Below, in pieces: positions 12,761 to 26,540 of a DNA stretch of 47,500 nt (positions are counted from its first letter, which is position 1; each line of letters starts with the position of its first letter). Under the pieces are notes generated by a model, which did no database searches, was not told the DNA's origin, and worked only from the letters and a program-made list of their open reading frames with translations. Position numbers and translations under genes: made by a program. Origin of the DNA: Chrysomallon squamiferum. Taxonomy: Eukaryota; Mollusca; Gastropoda; Neomphalida; Peltospiridae. The stretch is from the NCBI GenBank assembly GCA_012295275.1, contig CM022669.1, positions 18,351,091 to 18,398,590 on the forward strand, read 5' to 3'.

Positions 12761-13371
12761 TATGTTTGTGTGTGACTGATTAGAATACGATGATATACAC
12801 GCACACGAACCAAAAACGACCTCATACATCAGCAAGGAAGGCAATAAGCACATCATCACGAATATACCTACACATTTCCCTAAACGTAATTTGAATTCAA
12901 ATTTTGAAATCCTTAACGAATCGACCTATAGTATTCAGTAAAACATTTTGACATCTATAATAATACTCTTTTTTTTAATGATTTACTTTTAAAACCCCAT
13001 CAGTGAAAGTGATTTGTACTGAGAAAAAAAACTAACAGAAGAAAAGGAAGAAAATAATAATAAAAAAAACACCTAACATTACAGAAATAACTGAATAACT
13101 GTAATGTATAAGTCAAGATAAAGGAAAATAAAAACAAACAAACGAACAGAAAAAAAGGTATATAAAAGTAGCAAGAACGACTTTTTCATAACATATAAAC
13201 AAAAAACAGTAAAAGATTTTTATCTTAATGACAAGATGAAAACAACAGAATTTTTTTAATAAAAAAAATAACAAAAAAAAAATGATATAAAGAAACATGG
13301 TACAAAATGGCGCCCAAGGAAAACAAGAATAACAAATAATGAAATAATCATAACTTATAAATGAAACACTG

Positions 13372-13410
<39 letters not shown>

Positions 13411-14210
13411 AGAATAAAGAAAAGGAACAGAAACGAAGATAAAAGAAATCTTCCCCTAAACACGCCTAAACAGCTTCATTGCACCACCGAGCCGAAGACA
13501 TCAAGACAGCCCCTTGCAAAAAACCCGGATCACGGCCGACTTGTCCCGAAGAAAAGAACTTATGCAAGCTGGGGCAGAGGCGGATAGGAGCTGAATACCA
13601 TTATTATCCCTTTGAATAAACCCATTCAAGTATTTCTATGGTATATTGGTGTCTGGCTTGCCCTCGTAATGTTGCAGTAACACAAAAGAATAGCGCTGTA
13701 CATGTTCGTCTTATGTCTGCAGGTATTAGAAGGCGAAAAAATTGAATTTAAAATATTAAAAAAAAAATAAATAAATAAAAAAAAAAAACATTCTAACTTG
13801 TCTTTTCATATCGAAGAAATAAATTATTTTTTATTCATAAGTTGTCAGTGCGAAAAAGTAAAAGTCGTTGACTAGTGCATGAGTTTATTCATATATATAT
13901 GTATATATATATATTATTATATAACACTGAGGTTTTTTTTCCTTTAAGGAAAAAAGTATTTTGATTAATGCTGGTAAGATAAGAACTTTTTTTTAATTTA
14001 CAAAATTTGATGTATACTGGTTTATGGAAGGCTGTGAAATGTAAGAGACATTATATAGTAATGTTTGTTAATGGTAGACTGATGAAAATTCTCAGTATTT
14101 TAACTCAGTGTCCGTGAAAACAAACAATGACCATGGTTCAGTAATTAATGTGTATTTGACTTTTTATCCGTAAATAAATTTCTTTCAAACCGGTAATAAG
14201 GGACACGTAA
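12761..14210. other. AT-rich sequence, nothing recognised
   Basis: Long A-rich stretches (13020-13470) including poly-A at 13372-13405, TA run at 13896-13912, and unique sequence at 13470-13740. No coding signal. Confidence 0.6.
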
Positions 14211-14528
14211 GCAGCATAAATATACATAAATATAAATATATACTCGCTGACACATCCACATACAGAATTACATACATATACACAAACACAGTAACAAACA
14301 CATAAATGTCTATACAGTAACATGCACATATACTACACCTACACAATAGCATACATATATATACACAAAAACTGTAATATACACATAAATATCTATACAA
14401 TAACACACACACACACTACACCAACACAGTAGTACATACATATACACAAACTCAGCTATACACACATTTACGTTTACACAATAACACGTAATAACACACC
14501 AACACAGTAATACAAACATACACACATA

Positions 14529-14576
<48 letters not shown>

Positions 14577-14670
14577 AGCAATAACACACGTCGACACACT
14601 GACACAAAAACACACATACGTTCACACTCTCCAGTAACATAAACTCAGATATACGTTCATTCACACACAT
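14211..14670. repeat. Cryptically simple CA-rich tract with (CA)17
   Basis: Imperfect ACACAT/ACATAT/ACAGTAA phrases repeat over about 450 bases, with a purer CA run at about 14537-14572. The Cys/Val/Tyr-rich open frames on the minus strand are repeat products. Confidence 0.88.
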
Positions 14671-16186
14671 GCTGACGCTAACGTGTGAAATTTAACACTA
14701 TTAACAGTAACGTACTGTGACTAACCTCACATACAATACCTCTCTATAATACAACAACAACAACAAAATAAATGTAACAAAACAAAACAAAACAACAATC
14801 AGTGGTAGGTGGCAGCAGATGGTTAACGTATTTTTAGACTAACCTGTCTCTGTGTATTCTTTCTAAAATAATGTTTTATTAGTCTTCAGGTTCTAGGTGA
14901 TTTCAGTCTATACCAGTTATCGTATTCAAAGTTTTTAAAAGAGCATTTCATAGGGAGGGTAATATCTTGTTTGCTCTGATAAGTTTATCGTTAGCTTTGA
15001 AGAAGTGTTTAATATATCAGTGGGGAAGAAGGTGGACAGAAACTGTGGTTATTTATGTGGACACTGGAGTTACGAATGTAATAAACTGATAGAGAAGTAT
15101 GTAATATGGAATATTAATATGGAATATTAATTTCCAACGGAAACCAAATGTAAAAGAGACATAGGAATTATGAAGAAATACGGAGACTACAGTGTAAATA
15201 AGTTACCTAAAGAGACATATTAATACACAGACACCTGATAAATGAATGAATTCCAGTAAAAATAAATTTTCACATAGAAACATAAAATATGGAAAATCTT
15301 TCAGAATGAAGAAAATCGACTCGGAAAGAAAAGTGAAAAAAATGAAGATATATAACAAAATAATGATAATAATAATAATGAAAAGAAATACAATAAATAA
15401 AATAAATAAATAAATAAAAAATAATGCAGATGACGGTATGAAAACTATTTGGTAACAAATGAATTCCAGTCGAAAATAACTGATCTGAAAGAGACAAAAC
15501 AAATCAGAGAGAAATGTCGTCATGTGAAATCCCAAAGAAATGAACAGAGCAAAGCAAACTGCACATTAAAAGAACCAGCACAAAGAGTGAAATAGATATA
15601 CGAAGAAATGAATTAAAAAAAAAAAAAAAAAAGGATAACGAAAGACCTGACAACGAAAGAATCAAAAGGCAGATATAAAAAAAGTATAATTTAATAAGAA
15701 TAAATGGGGAAAAAAATAGAAAGAAAAGACAAAAAAAAATTCACCAACATTTTGGTGTTTATAATTTTAGAAACATCAAATGACTCAATATAGAAACTTA
15801 CAATACAAAATATTCTATACAGATACGAGTTCAGAAAACGCCCATGCCGAATCGGAATAATTCTCAACAATGACACAAAACATTAAAATACTAAGTAAGA
15901 CCAATGCTATGCAAAAAAATAATTTTTAGAACTATTTCGCAAACAAAACACATCTATTATGACATTTCATGTTCATAATATTTTTCGTTTACATTTTGTT
16001 AATTCATGAAAAGGACTTTTGAAGTGGCATATAGTTGGGTTTTTTATGGAGATTTATTGAAAGTTTCAGCTTAAAAAACAACAACAAACATAAAAACACA
16101 TCATAATTTAAAAAAGAAAGAACAAAAAAAAAAAGAGAAAAAACAGAAATAGATCTATAACACGTACAGACAAGTGTATTTGTATT
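14671..16186. other. AT-rich sequence, nothing recognised
   Basis: Unique and A-rich sequence, including AAAT tracts near 15395-15420 and poly-A near 15615-15632. No recognisable gene or RNA. Confidence 0.6.
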
Positions 16187-16443
16187 TTAACGTCACAAGT
16201 ATTTTTAACGTCTCTATTAACATCACAAGAGATTTAAGGTCATTTTTAACATCACAGGAGTTTTTAACGTCAATTTTAACATTACGAGAGACTGTAACGT
16301 CAATTTTAACATTACAGGAGTTTTAACGTCAGTTTTAACATTACAGGAGTTTTAACGTCAATTTTAGCATTACAGGAGTTTTAACGTCAATTTTAACATT
16401 ACAGGAGTTTTAACGTCAATTTTAACATTACAGGAGTTTTGAC
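16187..16443. repeat. Minisatellite, 29-bp unit with TAACGTCA core, about 8-9 copies
   Basis: Unit reads TTTTAACGTCAATTTTAAC followed by ATTACAGGAG. I count seven ACGTCA motifs. Left-hand copies (from 16187) are diverged with CATCACAAGAG endings; the five right-hand copies are nearly identical. Confidence 0.96.
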
Positions 16444-16804
16444 GCATGTGCGACACTGCATGCTGCAGACACCATGGGAAAGAAAACAGAAAAAAAAAAA
16501 AAAAGCTCAACCTAAGTTCAAACGAATTTAGTACAACATAAATTCTATGTAACGAAATATTTTAACTGTTTACCCAATTATGTCATGAATGTATCGTTAA
16601 CTATCACCCGAACCACAATTACCCGGCAACACAGAAACATTGATACTACACATATGTGGCAATCGCTTAAACTTGGAGACGTTTTTAATTTTATCGTCTG
16701 CTCTGAAAGGCTATTTCGCATTAAATATGATTATTGTTTGTTGGGGGTTGGGGGGTTGATTTTTTTTGTTGTTGTTTTGAAGCTATTAAAAAGCGGTAAA
16801 TGAG

Positions 16805-16842
16805 CTTAAAAAGGTCATATTTATTGAGCATGACCTTTATTT
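16805..16842. repeat. Inverted repeat of AAAGGTCAT half-sites
   Basis: AAAGGTCAT at 16810-16818 and its exact reverse complement ATGACCTTT at 16830-16838, separated by 11 bases. Similarity extends outward into TTAAA on both arms with one base offset. It can be read as a small hairpin or as two opposed nuclear-receptor half-sites. Confidence 0.75.
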
Positions 16843-16843
16843 A

Positions 16844-18236
16844 AGTTATAAACAATCGTAAAACACGTTTTAAATGTATAAAATATTTGACAGTTCCGAG
16901 GACGAAACGTTACACTTTAAAAACCACTGGCGACATTTCAGGCAAACAATACAGATTTCTAAACGATTAACTTCATGGGGTTTCTTTCTGGGATCTGTTT
17001 TTTTTTTTTTTTTTTTGGTGTTTTTTTTTTGAGAGGGGAGAGGTGATGGAGGGTGGCAGAGGTTAGTGAACTGATTAACGAAAGAGAAGACTGGGATTGG
17101 TTTTGACTTTGATGTTGCAGATGATGGTTATGAAATAGCAAAGATGAATGATGATGATGATGATGGAAGAGGATGACAATGAAAATGTCATTAATATGGA
17201 ATTAAATGAAGAATGAAAAAAAATGAATAAAATTATTAATGTTTTTATATTTTTTACAGGAATTATTTTGAAGAATGAAAAAATATGTGTGTGTGTGTGT
17301 ATGTGTGTGTTTGTAAAGCAAAATCTTTATATATTGTTAATTTGCTTTCTTCTGTCATTTTTATTTAACGTCATTTCATTGGCTAGGAAAACTCAGACGA
17401 TATATTTTCCGTCCTTTGTGAACGACAATTCTTCTTCTTTCTTTTTTCCTTCTTAAATCATGATGTCACTTCATCAGAGGATTCCTTACAAAGCTTCGAT
17501 ATTCCGGGCACTATAAACTGAGCAATAACATCTTCATTGGTGGGTGATATTTTATCCGATCCGAGCCGAATTCGTTTAACCCAAATTACTACCGTTGTTC
17601 AGTTTCTATTTAAAGGGTTAAAGGTGCGCATTTCGGGTGGCGGAATTTACGAATATACTGCAGTAAAGCGATAGCCAATAAAGTTAATACCTTGCTTTTT
17701 TTTCCTTCTGTCATTTCGTGTGGGCACGGGTAGATTAGATTTCGGAGGTCGTTTGACCCAATGACATAGTTAATGGATTTGAAAAGATGTAACCAGTTAA
17801 GGTCTGAATTCTGACTTTTATAGAGAAGATGTCAGCGTGTGCAGTGACAAATATTTGTATGAACTTTGACACCAGCAGCGGCAGTCGACCTAAAGAGAAG
17901 ATTCACACACCAAACACGACAATTTGTCTACAGAGGTTTTTTTTTTTTTTTTTTTTAAATTTTGTTTTGTTTATTTGTTGTAAAGTTTGTTTTATTTTCG
18001 TTTCGTTTCATCTTCAGATTAATATCCACCAGAGTAATCCCTCCCACCTTTAAAGAGATTCTGTATCCGCCTTTCGTTTCAGCGAAATAAACAACAACAC
18101 AAGTAAAATAACGCTGTATTTACAGTCCATTACTTTTAAACTTCAAAGATAATGACGTAAAGAATAAACAAGCATACAGTAAAACCCCAATTTAACGGAC
18201 TCCATATAAAAAGATTTCGGATTTACCCGAAATACA
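16844..18236. other. Unique sequence, nothing recognised
   Basis: Contains T runs near 17000-17017 and 17938-17956, GAT triplets near 17148-17166, a short GT run near 17288, and complex sequence at 17440-17800 with no open frame of note. Confidence 0.5.
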
Positions 18237-18293
<57 letters not shown>

Positions 18294-18294
18294 T
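18237..18294. repeat. (ATT)19 trinucleotide microsatellite
   Basis: Uninterrupted ATT repeat. Confidence 0.97.
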
Positions 18295-19629
18295 TAAAAC
18301 ATTTGCAGAACTGGTCTTTCGCCATCAATAGCACTCCATTCGTCTCTAAGTGTCCCATAAATTGAACATCTGCTGTTATTCAGTATTAGAAAACTTAACA
18401 TCATCATGAAAAAGGCTTCGGTATATAAAATAGGCCTTCTCTGTTTCATTATCTTTCAGGTTTCATGCCTCGCAGTTTCAATAAGGATCAGTGGAACGTT
18501 TCAAACTGTTTCATTACGTTCTCGGATCGAGGGCAAATCACTAAAGTGTACGAAGCTGTATCGAATTCAAATGTTCAAGCAGAACTTGCATGTTTACGAT
18601 TTCCGATACTAACGAATATCGTAAATATTTTGAATATTTAAAAACCTGTTAACCTACATCTGAGTTGTAAATCTGTCTTTTGTTGTTGAGTTACTTTACT
18701 AACTTAAAAAAAAAAAAAAAAAAAAGATTATTCATTTGCTACTTCTTTTAAAACAGAATTGCCTCATGCGATCTTATTAAATTAATATTAATATTATTAT
18801 TACATGTATTATTATTGTTATTATTATTTACTGATGTTTATTTTTTCCACTATTCAAACACTGTTAATAATTTTAAGTGTTGATCGTTGCGAAAACAATG
18901 TTTTTTCCGATACAATTTAATTCAGATATTTTAGCACAGATCAAATTATGCAAGCGGTAATTTAAATGTTTTATCACCATACGAATTTCAATAACCATTT
19001 ATTATTTGTGTATACGAAGCCAATTTTCTTTACCGGTATTTATTACAAATTTGGCTTGTAAACAAAGACATACATTTTTTTTCTCTCTGTATATCACAGA
19101 TCGCAGTACAGTATCAAACGAAGGTCACCTAACCTTTACATTGCAGATTGACTGATTACTCCTGCAGAGATAAAAGAAATTGACATGCGCACGTGCAGCA
19201 GACGACAACATAGTCTGATGTCTGCTGTCTCCCAAGCAGACGACTGATCGACAGATAGTTGGTTTTTGTTATTTTTATTGAATATTGCGTCTTATATTTG
19301 ATCCGTTTAATCTCTGTTAAGGTATGGGCAGAAACCTGTGGACTCAGATTAAGGGGGAAAAAAACTGCCTAGCCGTCACAACATGACCCAAATTTGACAC
19401 AGTGTTTCATGAATGCTGAACCGTGGTTTCGTTATATTCTTGCAAACATGGCTGCTAGTGCGTGTAATGAATGCTATTACAATATGTAAAAACCTTTGTA
19501 CTGTTGGTGCATACAATGTATTGTCGCCTTACTGTTGAGTCTTTTCTTTTTTTTTTTTTTTTGGTGCTGAAATAAATAACCTGTTACATGAAATATTAAA
19601 TAGTCACAGGACACGGCGCACACGTTGAC
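18295..19629. other. Unique sequence, no gene established
   Basis: Includes a 68-codon plus-strand frame at 18406-18612 with a hydrophobic N-terminus, poly-A at 18706-18725, and a complex block at 19110-19255. That block has an AAGGTCA half-site (19121-19127) and two copies of AGCAGACGAC (19197-19206 and 19235-19244), with an opposed GTCTGCTG (19220-19227) between them. Confidence 0.45.
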
Positions 19630-19764
19630 TGCGTGATAGACAGGTGTACGTATACACTCGTACGTACGTACACACAGACACACAGACGATTAAACGTAGG
19701 GATGTACACAGATACATACATAGAAACATACCCACACAAAACATACTTTGCTCTAAGCAATGTA

Positions 19765-19812
<48 letters not shown>

Positions 19813-20165
19813 AACACACATACACACATACATATACATATATACACAAACATTCATATACATATATACATGCATACGCACACACATTCCTGTACACACA
19901 TACATAACTACATATACATACATACATACATACGTAGTTATATACGTTGTATGTGTGTATGTATGTATATGAATGTGTATATGTATATATATATATGTAT
20001 GTATGTATGTATTACGTACATACGTAATTATATATGTTGTTTGTGTGTATGTATTTATGGATGTATGTATGTATATTGAACATACGTATATATATATATA
20101 TGTATGTATGTATATATGTATGTATTTGTGTAAGTATGTATATGTACACATGTGCATATGTAAAT
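19630..20165. repeat. (CA)/(ACAT)/(TA) to (TG)/(TGTA) tract with strand switch
   Basis: The left part (19630-19935) is ACAC/ACAT/TATA rich, with a long TA run at 19770-19804. The right part (19945-20165) is GTGT/TGTA rich. The two halves are approximately reverse complementary, meeting near TACGTAGTTATATACGT at 19930-19947. A near repeat of the junction occurs at 20014-20040. Confidence 0.9.
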
Positions 20166-21300
20166 ATTAGCGTAATGACACTGTTGCTTTTTCATGACGT
20201 CAGTTGTACAAACTAATTAAAAACCTAACATAACCACACTGTCTTCCATTGCAGGTGCATGACGAACATATCCTTGCATAAAGCCCAGTCGTTTGCTCAT
20301 TAAGACATGCAGTTATGGCCAGAACACCTGAAATTGGACGACATTTTGCCGAGTGAACAAAAGTTCGCAACATCTGGACGCAGTCGTTACAGCTTGTTTC
20401 TTCACGGTTTTATGCCCTTTGAAAGTACTATTAGTACACACGTACATATTATTCTGTTTGCCTCGATTACCCGCGTGCATTTAAAATGCTCGTTTGAAGT
20501 AAAATAAAATTGATGTACGTCTCCGTGAATATGGATGTTTGTGTGTATAAACATACAGAGACGTATAAACTTACAGCCATACACAGTTACACACGTATCT
20601 GTTGTGTGTTATATAGTATGGATGGATGGATGGATGTATGTATGCATGTATAAAATTATGTATGGTTGTATGTATGTATGTATGTATTGATATATACTGG
20701 TATTTACACCTGAATTATTCATTGGTTTTATGATTTTCTGAAGCTGTAGGTTACAAAAAGGAAAAAGAAAAAAAAAAAAGGTTTAATCTATATATTTAAT
20801 GTATGAGACCGAAACAAATGCAGTGAACCACTGAAACAATGCAATTAACATTTCCACGACAGCAAATATACTTTCAGTATACATTTACTTTTAAAATTTC
20901 AGTCTGGTATTGTTCTTTATTGAAATGTATCATTTAAAATATACGATCATGACTAAAATACAAGTCTGAAATGCAGAATTTAAAAAAAAAAAAAGTCGAT
21001 TAAATACTTATTTTACAGTTTACAAATGAAATATTTAGCTTGTGACTACGCTTCACTGAAATGTACAAGTGAAATATACAGTTACACAGAGGAAACATTG
21101 TCTCATTGCAGTGACCCACTCAGTTACACACCCATTCAAAACCTATTAGTCATACACAGATAAAGACAAAGTGACAGAACAGTAAATTATTATATATATG
21201 TATATATTATACCCTCTGTGACATATGCATATTATATACAGCCGTACACTCATATTCCTATGTATCGAAAAAAAAAAAAGAAAGAAAGAAAAAAAACACA
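20166..21300. other. Unique AT-rich sequence with a TGGA/TGTA tract
   Basis: GGAT and TGTA tetranucleotides at about 20618-20690; otherwise unique sequence. A 66-codon plus-strand frame at 20307-20507 is not recognisable. Confidence 0.5.
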
Positions 21301-21306
21301 TACACA

Positions 21307-23354
<2,048 letters not shown>

Positions 23355-23357
23355 ACT

Positions 23358-23402
<45 letters not shown>

Positions 23403-23492
23403 AATAATAATAATAATAAGAAGAAGAAGAAGAAGAAGAAGAAGAAAAGGAGGAGGAGACTGTCTTATGTAATAATTTTTCTTTTCCTTTCA

Positions 23493-23557
<65 letters not shown>

Positions 23558-23617
23558 CTTTTTCTCTCTCCTCTATTTCTCTGTGTGTGTGTCTCTCTCC
23601 CATTCTATTACTCTCTG

Positions 23618-23670
<53 letters not shown>
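23355..23670. repeat. (AAC)n-(AAT)n-(AAG)n-(GGA)n, then (CT)29 and (GT)23
   Basis: Ordered compound triplet repeat at 23355-23458, CT repeat at 23496-23554, degenerate CT/GT phrases, and GT repeat at 23625-23670. Confidence 0.95.
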
Positions 23671-23671
<1 letters not shown>

Positions 23672-24189
23672 CGTGTCTATCTTTCTCACTGACTACAGTT
23701 TCTCTTTAGCCTATGTATTCGATATCCTGGGGACTGTTTATAAATAAATGACCATACTTTATGAAAAGAAATACCATGTCATCCAAATAAAAAGACCATT
23801 CTGATGAACAAGATGGCGTCTCTGCTTACCCTCGATTTTTACTTACTTCTACAAATGAGGTAACTGAACATTTTGCACAAGAAGCGAGTTACAGTTTATT
23901 TAGAGAACCATTGTTTGAAAAGCTGACGATTGTGGGATCTTTTCTTCTCGTTGTCTCCACTGATTAATGTAGTGTCATCAAATGTTTATTAGTGTTGTAA
24001 ATTGTGCAAAAAGAAAGATCTCTTCGAAACCAAAATTAATGATTTTTACATTTTAAGAAATAGAGTTGCTTCCCTTTCCAGTATATTAGTTGTCATCGTC
24101 ATCATGATCATCATTATGATCATTATAAACATCATTCTCATTATCATCATATTTTATCCATATCATCATCATCATCGTTGTTATTTGTA

Positions 24190-24233
<44 letters not shown>

Positions 24234-24845
24234 TTGAGATTTTCGTTATAACTGTAACATTATAACAAGTATTTTTGTCATTTAATTTGCTAAAAATTAA
24301 AAAAAAAGAGCTTAAAAAAAATATCAAAGCATTTGTTTTCTCCCACTGTTAAAAGACTTTGTATTATGAATAAAATGTCTTTTACATTTTTTTCCAACAA
24401 TGTGATGTGTATAAAATTCTCTACAGCAAATTCATATTTAGGAAATTTTTATTGTCCTAAGAAATACTGAACACTTTATCTGCCCATCTCTATAACATAA
24501 TCTTTTTTTTTTTTTAATAAAAAAAGCTTCTTCTTCTTCTTCTTCTTTTCGTCATTTTTTTTTATTCTACTCTCCGATATTATATTACTATAATAAAAAA
24601 AACAAATGTAATGTATTTACGCTAACTCGATATCTTTGCTATTTCAAAAAGACCTCTAACGAGGAAAGAAAAACCAACAACGTAATTCCATTTACATCAG
24701 ATTTAATCATATTAAAGCCGAATGTATACATTGGTGTCTTTGACACCAAGAAGCAAAATGTCCGGGTAACAACTCGACCTGTATGCTATGGACTCATAAT
24801 ACACACATTGCTAACTGTTCCGTAATTTGGAAACTAGATATTAGG
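23671..24845. other. AT-rich sequence with (ATT)n, nothing recognised
   Basis: CAT/ATT imperfect triplets at 24095-24180 lead into a pure ATT run at 24192-24234, and CTT triplets lie at 24531-24547. Remaining unique sequence has no recognisable gene. Confidence 0.6.
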
Positions 24846-25255
24846 TAATAAGAGTTACATATTTTATTACGTAATAGAATAAATATTTCATTGCGTAATG
24901 GAGAAATATCCCGTGACGTAATAGAATACATATTTTGTTACGTGATAGAGTAACATGCTATGACGCAACAGAATAAATAAATTATTACGTAATATGGACA
25001 CTATAATTAAAAAATAAAATAAACCATTACGACATATGGATACTAACCATTACGTAATAAAGTAGATAATCTATGACGTGATAGAAAAAAAATTGAGTAA
25101 ATAAAATAATACGTAATATGGAAACTAAACATTACGTAAAATATAGTAAACCATTATGTAACGGGAAAATAACAATTACGTAATGTAGTAAATAAACTTT
25201 ACGTAATATGCAAAGTAAGCATTACGTAATATAGAAAATAATTGTTACATTATAC
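24846..25255. repeat. Diverged minisatellite, about 24-bp unit with ATTACGTAAT core
   Basis: Roughly 15 degenerate units. Exact ATTACGTAAT occurs at 24866, 24984, 25049, 25175 and 25221; ATTACGTAAA at 25131 and TTTACGTAAT at 25198 also keep the 8-bp palindrome TTACGTAA. Other units carry one or two changes (ATTGCGTAAT at 24890, GTGACGTAAT at 24913, GTTACGTGAT at 24937). Spacing is 23-24 bases where no unit is missing. Confidence 0.9.
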
Positions 25256-25974
25256 ATTAAAAAAAAAAAAATTTTTTTTACAACATATTGCAAGTTTTGA
25301 AAAAAAAAATATATATATAAAAAAAGGAGTATAACACAAAACAATCTTAGATCTCCTTTTTAAAAAAAAAACAAAATAATAATAAAAAAAAAAAAAAAAA
25401 AAATAATAATAAATTAAATAAAATTTAAAAAAATGTTACCGGAATGACGAGCATATAATTATATAGTTTAATGTGTATCTGGCCAACACAATGTTATTTT
25501 ACAAAATATGACAACTATAATTGAAACAACCAATCAGCAAAGTCGTACTACAGGAGAACAACAATGGAACAAAATACTGTTAATTTAAACAGCAAATAAT
25601 TACAGATTTAAAGACATATTTCCTATCTAACACAACATTTGTACAAAAAAGTATTTGATACTACCTAAAATGCAAGTTCAGGTTTTGTAAACTAAACAAC
25701 GATCAGAAAAAAAAAAAAAAAAAAATTATGCAGGAGACTTTGGTTTGCTAGATAAAGGTAAGCATGGTATAATTATAATAATTATAATAATAATAATAAT
25801 AAATACTATAAGATTATGACGTAGAAATGGAATTGTTAATATATTATGATGATTAAATTATACTAAATATATTAAGGGTTCGTATAATTATGAAGATAAC
25901 ACCAGTTATAAATTAGTATAATTTTCGAATCTTTCTTTCGGATAAAGCCATCAACTAATTATGGTACTTGTGTT
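25256..25974. other. AT-rich sequence, nothing recognised
   Basis: Opposed A and T runs near 25259-25279, poly-A near 25385-25402 and 25708-25725, and AAT triplets near 25785-25803. No gene. Confidence 0.6.
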
Positions 25975-26540
25975 TCGAAATGAAAATGAAACTGAAAGTA
26001 GCACTTTTGAGATGCACGATGACATAATGATAAAGTATTAAATTATGATTAGACATTTTTAGTTAATTATAGTTAACTGAAAAGAAAACGAAAGGAACAA
26101 TATTTCTTGTAAAACGTGCGATATAAAATAAATATCTCTGATTAACTGATCTTAATGAAAAATAGATAACAGCACTTCATAACATTTTTCAAGTTAATTT
26201 GCCATATCAGTTAAATCCTAACTGTGAAAAAAAAAAAAAAAAAATTGTTCTGCCACTTTCAGTTAAAAGTGAAAGCGAAAGTAAAACTTCGTAAGTATTT
26301 AAAGGTTAATTTGTCAGTATTAATTGAAATTGAAAATGGAAGGGTAATTAGCACACTCTTACGAAGTTAATTGATCTTATAACAAAGTGAAATGAAAGTA
26401 GCACTTCGCGATGAATATTAATTTACCACACAGGTGAAAGTGAAAGCGAAACTAGACCTTCAACAAAGTAGTACAAAGTCAATTGACCGTCTAAGTGTGT
26501 GAAAATGGAAGCGAAAGTAGCACTCCGAAGATGCATGATG
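25975..26540. repeat. Highly diverged tandem array with GAAANNGAAA core
   Basis: At least six irregular units, about 50-70 bases apart in the better-preserved part, with a GAAAGTGAAAGCGAAAG-like block, then TAGCACTTCG, then in some units AGATGCA(C/T)GATG, then GTTAATT. Best blocks are at 26265-26290, about 26393, 26433-26452 and 26501-26520; the left-most clear unit is at 25979-26020. Confidence 0.75.

Noticed and set aside
18406-18612. 68-codon plus-strand frame beginning with a hydrophobic, signal-peptide-like segment (GLLCFIIFQVSCLAVS)
   Set aside because: No cysteine pattern or known family, and hydrophobic N-termini arise easily in AT-rich DNA. A search and RNA-seq would be needed.
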